A DNA stretch of 64,000 bases from Georgenia sp. EYE_87 (GTDB lineage Bacteria; Actinomycetota; Actinomycetes; Actinomycetales; Actinomycetaceae), in NCBI RefSeq assembly GCF_023148685.1, contig NZ_JAHXNL010000005.1:184918-248917 (forward strand), in the 5' to 3' direction. The position numbers and the translations under genes were made by a program. The notes below the pieces were generated by a model. The model saw only the letters and a program-made list of their open reading frames with translations. It did not search any database and had not been told where the DNA came from. Shown here piece after piece: positions 58,957-64,000 of this stretch (the stretch's first letter is position 1; every line of letters starts with the position of its first letter).

Positions 58957-61359
58957 ATGAGGGCACAGGGCACGGTCACCACGGCGGAGCTCGCCACCGC
59001 CCTCGAGCGCCGGGACGACGACGCACTCTCGGCGCTCCTGGCTGCGCGGCCGGACCTCGCGTCCCCCGCACCGTCGTCCCTGACCTCGCTCGCGGCGCGG
59101 GCGGCCTCACGCCCGAGCGTCGAGCGCGCCCTGGCCACCCTGCACACGGTCGAGCTGGCCGTGGCCGAGGCGGTCGTGGCGCTGGCACCCCTGCGGCATG
59201 CGACGGCGGCCGCGCTGACCAGGGCGGTCGGGCTCGACGCCGCACCCGCGCTGGCCCGGCTGGAGGAGCTCGCGCTCGTGGTCGGCGGCGTCCCGGTCGC
59301 CACGCTGGGTGAGGCCCTCGGCCCGCACCCCGCGGGCCTCGGTCCCATGCTCGCCGAGCTCGACGCGGGCGTCGCCGGCCCCGGCTCGCACGCCACCGGG
59401 CACGGCCCAGAACACGGCGCGGCACACGGCCCCGCGCCGACCACGGTGACCGCCCTGCGTGCTGCGCTCAAGCACGCCCCCGCCTCCGCGCTCGGCACCC
59501 TCGACGCCCTGACCTGGGGCCCGCCGGTGGGCACCGTCCGCGCCGACGATGTCCCCGAGGGCGCCGCCTGGCTCCTCGACCACGGCCTGCTGCGCCGGAT
59601 CTCCCCCACCCAGCTGGTGCTGCCCCGGGAGGTCGCGCTGGCCGCGCGCGGCGGCCGCACCCGGCGCGAGCCGCCACGGCCGCCGGCCGCGGACGGCCAC
59701 CGCAGGGTCCCGGCCGCGGTGGTCCCCGCGGAGGGGGCGCGCGCCGCCGAGGAGATCGTCCGCCTGGTCGGGCTCCTGCTGGAGACGTGGCAGCACGAGG
59801 GCGCGGGGGTGCTGCGCTCGGGCGGCGTGGGGGTGCGCGAGCTGCGGCGCACCGCGGCCGCCCTCGAGGTCGACGAAGCCCGGGCGGCCCTCGTCGCCGA
59901 GCTGGCCGCCATGGCCGGTCTGCTCGCCCAGGACGGCGACGAGCAGGTGTCCTGGGTGCCGGCGCGGACCGCCGAGGACTGGCTCGCCGACCCGCTGCCG
60001 CTGCGCTGGGTCCGGCTGGCGGGAGCGTGGCTGGGCACCGCACGAACCCCGTGGCTCATCGGGACCCGGGACAACGGGACGCTCCGCGCGGCGCTCGAGC
60101 CCACCCTGGAGCGCGGATGGGCGGTCGACCTGCGCCGCCGCACCATGGCCGCGCTGGCGGGCCTGCCGCCCGGCACCGCGCCGGACGCCGACGCGGTGCG
60201 CGCCCTGCTCAGCTGGGAGCTCCCGCGCGCGACGGCGCCCGCGCCGACCGTGGCCGCGGTGCTCGCCGAGGCGGAGGTGCTCGGGATCACCGGTGCCGGC
60301 GCGCTCACCGACGCCGGCCGAGCCCTCGTGGAGGGCGCCGGGGAGGACGCCGTCGCGGAGGCTCTCGAGGCCGCCCTGCCTGAGCCGGTGGGCGACCTGC
60401 TCGTCCAGGGCGACCTCACCGCCGTCGTGCCCGGGCGGCCGCTCCCCGAGCTTCGGGAGCTCCTCCAGCTGTGCGCGGACGTGGAGTCGCGCGGCTCCGC
60501 GCTGACCGTGCGCTTCACCGCGGGGTCGGTGCGCCGCGCGATGGACGCCGGGGTCGGCGCCGCCGAGCTGCTCGAGGCCCTCGCCGGGTACTCCCGCACT
60601 CCCCTGCCACAGGCCCTGGACTACCTGGTGCGCGACGCCGCCCGCCGCCACGGCCAGGTCCGGGTCGGGGCGGCGGCGTCCTACCTGCGCGTCGACGACG
60701 CGGCCCTGGCCGCGCAGCTGGTGGGCACGCCCGCCCTGGCCGAGCTGTCGCTGCGGGCGCTCGCGCCCACCGTCCTGATCTCGCCCGCGCCGCCGGGCGA
60801 GGTGCTGGAGGTGCTGCGCGAGGCGAACCTCGCCCCGGTCGTCGAGGGGCCGGACGGCGCGGTGGTGCTCGGCCGGGACGGGCTGGGCGCCGCGGGGCTG
60901 GGCAGTGTGGAGCCGGGCACGCGCCCGGGCTCGCCCGGCCGCCCGGTGCGCACCGTCGGGCTCCCGCGACGCGGGCGGCGCACCAGCGGCCTGCCCACCT
61001 TCCCCGGCGCGGCGGCGAGCACCTACACCAGACGCCTCGACGACGCCGACCTGCGGCCGCTCGTGGCCCGGATGCGCGCGGGCGAGGCGCAGGTGCGGCG
61101 GGACGCGGCGCGCCGGGCCGACGGCGCCCCCGCCGCCACCGACCCGGTGCACGCCCTGGCGCTGCTGCGCGAGGCGGCGGCCGGCGGCGAGCAGGTCGAC
61201 ATCGTCGTGGTCGGCGCGCGCGGCACGCCCGAGCGGCGCCGGGTGCGCCCGCTCAGCGTCGACGCCGGACGGGTACGGGTCGCCGACGTCGCCCGTGAGA
61301 CGGAGCTGACCCTGGCGATCCACCGCATCTCCGCCGTCGCCGCCCTGCCGGACGACTGA
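58957..61359 (+). CDS. Helicase-associated domain protein
   Basis: The 800-residue protein matches the actinobacterial helicase-associated (XPB/Ssl2-like C-terminal) family: repeated winged-helix-like units and a C-terminal domain with LVQGDLTAVVPGRPLPEL, and a final beta-strand set (VDIVVVGARGTPERRRVRPL). It has no Walker motifs, so it is not itself a helicase. In many actinobacteria its neighbour is an XPB-like helicase, but none lies in this window. ATG 58957 is preceded by TAATGT at 7 nt and no ribosome-binding site, suggesting a leaderless message; GTG 58951 is an alternative. Confidence 0.8.
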   Translation: MRAQGTVTTAELATALERRDDDALSALLAARPDLASPAPSSLTSLAARAASRPSVERALATLHTVELAVAEAVVALAPLRHATAAALTRAVGLDAAPALARLEELALVVGGVPVATLGEALGPHPAGLGPMLAELDAGVAGPGSHATGHGPEHGAAHGPAPTTVTALRAALKHAPASALGTLDALTWGPPVGTVRADDVPEGAAWLLDHGLLRRISPTQLVLPREVALAARGGRTRREPPRPPAADGHRRVPAAVVPAEGARAAEEIVRLVGLLLETWQHEGAGVLRSGGVGVRELRRTAAALEVDEARAALVAELAAMAGLLAQDGDEQVSWVPARTAEDWLADPLPLRWVRLAGAWLGTARTPWLIGTRDNGTLRAALEPTLERGWAVDLRRRTMAALAGLPPGTAPDADAVRALLSWELPRATAPAPTVAAVLAEAEVLGITGAGALTDAGRALVEGAGEDAVAEALEAALPEPVGDLLVQGDLTAVVPGRPLPELRELLQLCADVESRGSALTVRFTAGSVRRAMDAGVGAAELLEALAGYSRTPLPQALDYLVRDAARRHGQVRVGAAASYLRVDDAALAAQLVGTPALAELSLRALAPTVLISPAPPGEVLEVLREANLAPVVEGPDGAVVLGRDGLGAAGLGSVEPGTRPGSPGRPVRTVGLPRRGRRTSGLPTFPGAAASTYTRRLDDADLRPLVARMRAGEAQVRRDAARRADGAPAATDPVHALALLREAAAGGEQVDIVVVGARGTPERRRVRPLSVDAGRVRVADVARETELTLAIHRISAVAALPDD

Positions 61360-61391
61360 CGCGGCCGCGGCCGTTCGGGAATGATGGCCCC

Positions 61392-61781
61392 ATGGCCGAG
61401 CGCAACGTCCTGGGCGGGGAGCTGGGAGAGTGCGGCGTCGACCCCGTCACGGGGTACTACCGGACGGGACGCTGCATCGCCGACGAGGCGGACGTCGGCA
61501 ACCACAGCATCTGCGCGGTGATGACCGAGGAGTTCCTCCAGCAGCAGCGTCAGGTCGGCAACGACCTGATCACCCCCCGGCCGGAGTGGCAGTTCCCGGG
61601 GCTGAGGCCCGGAGACCGCTGGTGCGTCGTGGCGGTGCGCTGGCTGCAGGCGCACGCGGCCGGCGTCGCGGCACCCGTGGTGCTGGCCTGCACGCACGAG
61701 CGGGCGCTCGAGGTGGTCCCGCTGGAGCTGCTGCGCCAGTACGCGGTGGACGTTCCCGACGACGTCGGCTCGCTGCAGTGA
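61392..61781 (+). CDS. DUF2237-family protein
   Basis: The 129-residue protein has the DUF2237 pattern: NVLGGELGECGVDPVTGYYR, DEADVGNHSICAVMTEEFL and GDRWCVVAVRWLQA. It is small and cytosolic; function unknown. It overlaps the HIT gene by GTGA at the stop, so both are probably translated together. The gap from the helicase-associated gene is 32 bp. Confidence 0.88.
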   Translation: MAERNVLGGELGECGVDPVTGYYRTGRCIADEADVGNHSICAVMTEEFLQQQRQVGNDLITPRPEWQFPGLRPGDRWCVVAVRWLQAHAAGVAAPVVLACTHERALEVVPLELLRQYAVDVPDDVGSLQ

Positions 61782-62224
61782 CCCCCGCCGCGAGCCGCGC
61801 GAGACCCGTCGGGTGCCCCTTCTGCGCGGTCGTCGACGGCGACAACCCGGCGCGCACCGTGCTGGAGACCGACGACGTCGTCGCGTTCCTGGACGTGCGG
61901 CCGGTGTTCAAGGGCCACACGCTGCTGGTGCCCCGCCGCCACGTCGTGACGCTGCCCGACCTGCCCGCCGACCTCCTCTCCCCCTACCTCGCCGCCACCC
62001 AGCGGCTGGCGGCCGCGATGGTGGACGGGCTGGGCGCGCAGGGCTCGTTCGTCGCCATGAACAACGTGGTCAGCCAGTCCGTCGCGCACCTGCACACGCA
62101 CGTGGTCCCGCGGACCAAGGGCGACGGGCTGCGCGGGTTCTTCTGGCCGCGCACGACGTACGCGGACGACGGCGAGGCGGAGGCCTACGCCGCGCGGCTG
62201 CGCGAGGCGCTCGACGGCGCCTGA
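61778..62224 (+). CDS. HIT-family nucleotide hydrolase/transferase
   Basis: This 148-residue HIT protein starts CPFCAVVDGDNPA and has the histidine triad VAHLHTHVVPR (near residue 105). It should act on dinucleoside polyphosphates or nucleotide adducts in the cytoplasm. The start is GTG 61778, overlapping the DUF2237 stop. A CxxC near the N-terminus is typical of the zinc-containing subgroup. The 3' end is followed by a short direct repeat. Confidence 0.9.
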   Translation: MTPAASRARPVGCPFCAVVDGDNPARTVLETDDVVAFLDVRPVFKGHTLLVPRRHVVTLPDLPADLLSPYLAATQRLAAAMVDGLGAQGSFVAMNNVVSQSVAHLHTHVVPRTKGDGLRGFFWPRTTYADDGEAEAYAARLREALDGA

Positions 62225-62258
62225 GGCCACCGCGCGAGGGCGCCTGAGGCCACCGCGC
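62216..62258. repeat. 20-bp direct repeat at the HIT gene 3' end
   Basis: GGCGCCTGAGGCCACCGCGC occurs at 62216-62235 and 62239-62258. The first copy includes the HIT stop codon. The 23-bp offset resembles a small replication duplication, as at the permease 3' end. Confidence 0.9.
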
Positions 62259-62268
62259 CACGCACGGC

Positions 62269-63498
62269 CTACCTCGCGGCACCCTCCCCGCGGTGGAGCC
62301 GCTCCTGGAAGCGCACGATCCGCTCCACGGCCTCGGCCACGGCGGCCGGGCCGGCCGCGAGCGAGAGCCGGACGTACGTCGTGCCGTGCGCGGCGTCGAA
62401 GTCGGCGCCGGGCACGACGGCGACCCCCTCCTCCTCCAGCAGCGCCGCGCACCAGGCCGCGGAGTCGGGGAACGGGCCGAGCTGGGGGGCGACGTCGGCG
62501 TAGAGGTAGAACGCGCCGTCGGCCGGGGCGACCGTGCCCCAGCCCAGCCGGTCGAGCCGGTCGAGCAGGAGGGCCCGGGTCGCGGCGAACTCGGCCACGC
62601 GGGCCTCCGCCTCGGCGTAGGCCTCGGGCGTGAACGCGTCGACGGCCGCGTGCTGCGCGGGGGTCGGCGGGCACAGGGCCACGTTGCCGGCGAGGGCGTC
62701 GACGGCCGTGCGCAGGTCGGCCGGGACCAGCGCCCAGCCCAGACGCCAGCCGGTCATCCCCCAGTACTTCGAGAACGAGGAGACGACGACGGCGGACCGG
62801 TCGGTCTCCCAGGCGCAGACGCCCTTGGCGCCAGGTGCCGCCGGGTCCGCCGGGTAGGTGATGCCGTGGTAGATCTCGTCGCTGACCAGGCGGACGCCGT
62901 TGGCCGCGCACCAGGCGGTCAGTGCGGCGAGCTCGGCGCGGGTGACCATCGTGCCGGTGGGGTTCGCGGGCGATGCGAGCACCAGCCCCGCGATCGGGCC
63001 GGACCGGGCGACGACGGCGTCCAGGGCGGCCGGGGTGGGCTGGAACCGCTCGGCGGGACCGCAGTCCACCTCGACGACCTCGCAGCCGAGGGCCGCGAGG
63101 ATGTTGCGGTAGGCCGGGTAGCCGGGGCGCGCGAGGGCGACGCGGTCGCCGACGTCGAACCCGGCGAGGAAGCTGAGCACGAAGGCGCCCGAGGACCCGG
63201 TGGTGACGGCCACCTCGTCGGGGTCGACGGCGAGGCCGTACCAGCGGCCGTAGTGCGCGGCGATCGCCTCGCGCAGGGGCCGGACCCCGAGCGCCGAGGT
63301 GTACCCGAGCTCCGCGCGCTCGGCATGGATGCGGGCGGCCCGGGCGTGCACGGCCGCCGGGGCGCCGCCGGACGGCTCGCCCGCGCACAGCGAGACGACG
63401 TCGCGGCCGGCCGCCCGCAGTGCGGCCACCCGGTCGAGGATCCGCATCACCTCGAAGGCGGGGACGGCGGCACGGGCGGCAACCTTCAGCGGGCTCAT
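62269..63498 (-). CDS. Class I/II aminotransferase (AspC-like)
   Basis: This 409-residue fold-type-I PLP enzyme has YTSALGVRPLREAIAAHY, SSGAFVLSFLAGFDVGDRV, ASPANPTGTMV, VSDEIYHG and the PLP Lys in VVSSFSKYWGMTGWRLGW. It should transaminate an amino acid, aspartate- or aromatic-type. Length is normal. AGGAGG is eight bases before the ATG at 63498. It is convergent with the HIT gene and seems to be monocistronic. Confidence 0.9.
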   Translation of the reverse strand: MSPLKVAARAAVPAFEVMRILDRVAALRAAGRDVVSLCAGEPSGGAPAAVHARAARIHAERAELGYTSALGVRPLREAIAAHYGRWYGLAVDPDEVAVTTGSSGAFVLSFLAGFDVGDRVALARPGYPAYRNILAALGCEVVEVDCGPAERFQPTPAALDAVVARSGPIAGLVLASPANPTGTMVTRAELAALTAWCAANGVRLVSDEIYHGITYPADPAAPGAKGVCAWETDRSAVVVSSFSKYWGMTGWRLGWALVPADLRTAVDALAGNVALCPPTPAQHAAVDAFTPEAYAEAEARVAEFAATRALLLDRLDRLGWGTVAPADGAFYLYADVAPQLGPFPDSAAWCAALLEEEGVAVVPGADFDAAHGTTYVRLSLAAGPAAVAEAVERIVRFQERLHRGEGAAR

Positions 63499-63633
63499 CC
63501 TCAGTTCCTCCTGCTCGATCTCCGGGTCAGGTTGTCACATCCGCGTGCGGCGGTCAGCGGCCGCGCCCGGAGGCGGCGAGGGGCAGCTCGGTCAGGGCGC
63601 GGACGAAACCCGTCCCGCGTCACGGCTCATCGA

Positions 63634-63645
63634 TATCTCGAGATA
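63634..63645. promoter_or_regulatory. 12-bp palindrome TATCTCGAGATA
   Basis: The segment is perfectly self-complementary and AT-rich against GC-rich flanks, 136 bp upstream of the aminotransferase start and facing the right edge. It has the form of a dimeric regulator site; a PadR-like site is one guess. Confidence 0.5.
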
Positions 63646-63849
63646 AGCTCGTCCATTTTCCGCGAGGCAATGAACCTCGACCGAAAGATATCCCGGGCTG
63701 AAATTCCGTTCCGTCACGAACAGGACAGAGAGTGAATTGTCGAAGCCAGGATCGCTCTTGCCGGTCGGAGCACCACACCGGGGCAGCCAGGCGAAAAGGA
63801 CCGCACGAACAGAAGAGATCGAGGCCGGTCTGCTACGTATTTATCGCTG

Positions 63850-63883
63850 CCGAGAAACGGGTTGGACTTTTCCGAGAAACGGG
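63850..63883. repeat. 12-bp direct repeat with 22-bp spacing
   Basis: CCGAGAAACGGG occurs at 63850-63861 and 63872-63883. The spacing is two helical turns, which fits adjacent binding of a regulator on one face of the DNA. Confidence 0.75.
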
Positions 63884-64000
63884 CCGGGGCCGTCTTGCCC
63901 GGCCTTGCGGACACCATTGTCCGCGGGCCTTTCCCGGAGGTATTGTTCCCTCGCCATTGACACACGGGTACGCCCGCCCCACCGTCCCATCCGACTCTGG

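Larger units (their letters stand above)
63499..64000. other. Low-GC intergenic region at the right edge
   Basis: No gene can be supported. Base composition falls after 63640. It contains the palindrome at 63634-63645 and a CCGAGAAACGGG direct repeat (63850-63861, 63872-63883). It probably holds promoter sequence for a gene beyond the window. Confidence 0.55.

Noticed and set aside
63714..63965. 83-codon frame at the right edge on the minus strand
   Set aside because: No ribosome-binding site, no homology recognisable and unsuitable composition; it crosses the repeat pair.

Overview
The window is high-GC DNA with strong third-position GC bias, GTG starts, ATGA/GTGA stop-start overlaps and few AT-rich promoters. 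Together with a DUF3027/extended cold-shock pair, LAxTG sorting and alternate-type (SipW-class) signal peptides, this points to an actinobacterium, probably a non-sporulating member of the Micrococcales such as Cellulomonadaceae or Bogoriellaceae. The taxonomic placement is inference. No rRNA, tRNA, CRISPR array, transposase or integrase was recognised.

Layout. (1) 60-2416, minus: a three-gene TPP-dependent 2-oxoacid/acetoin-type dehydrogenase operon (E1 alpha, E1 beta, free-standing lipoyl domain) ending in a hairpin. (2) 2698-7607: a STAS protein, an IclR HTH-only protein and surface or secreted proteins, including a chaplin-like LAxTG protein with three repeats and a CAP/beta-propeller-like secreted protein. 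(3) 7755-9374: a long polyprenyl-phosphate sugar-1-phosphate transferase. (4) 9651-25260, minus: a deoxysugar/sugar catabolic region of ABC ATPase, permease and binding protein, then rhamnulokinase, class II aldolase, LacI regulator, FGGY kinase, FSA-type transaldolase, RbsD/FucU mutarotase, FGGY kinase, FucI-like isomerase, SDR, and aldolase-SDR fusion. A perfect LacI-type palindrome overlaps the apparent promoter. (5) 25537-28258: subtilase and MFS exporter. (6) 28431-35531: response regulator, two Hpt-like proteins lacking the phosphorylatable His, an ER-type signal peptidase, two alternate-signal exported proteins, a degenerate GGDEF protein and a sensor kinase. (7) 35661-46635, minus: polysaccharide operon with PglF/PglC/PglE-like enzymes, an ATP-grasp protein, GT4 glycosyltransferase, polymerase, chain-length/tyrosine kinase and a formyltransferase/propeller protein. 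(8) 47266-52623: flippase and two PaaK/CapK-like adenylate-forming enzymes around a membrane-anchored protein. (9) 52627-57092: sacsin-like ATPase, DUF3027 and extended cold-shock protein. (10) 57369-58860: an AbiEi-like/DUF559-nuclease-like gene bracketed by two nearly identical 55-58 bp palindromes, followed by a terminator-like hairpin and a 30-bp tandem repeat. (11) 58957-63498: helicase-associated-domain protein, DUF2237, HIT protein and aminotransferase. The last 500 bp are less GC-rich and carry regulatory-looking palindromes.

How it fits together. Regions 2, 3, 6, 7 and 8 largely concern the cell surface: repeat-rich exported proteins with a dedicated signal peptidase, and a capsule or EPS built on a bacillosamine-like sugar. 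Region 4 imports and degrades methylpentose-type sugars. The strongest candidates for something undescribed are the palindrome-bracketed nuclease gene, the His-less Hpt-like proteins coupled to the signal peptidase, and the PaaK-like pair with its secreted partner.
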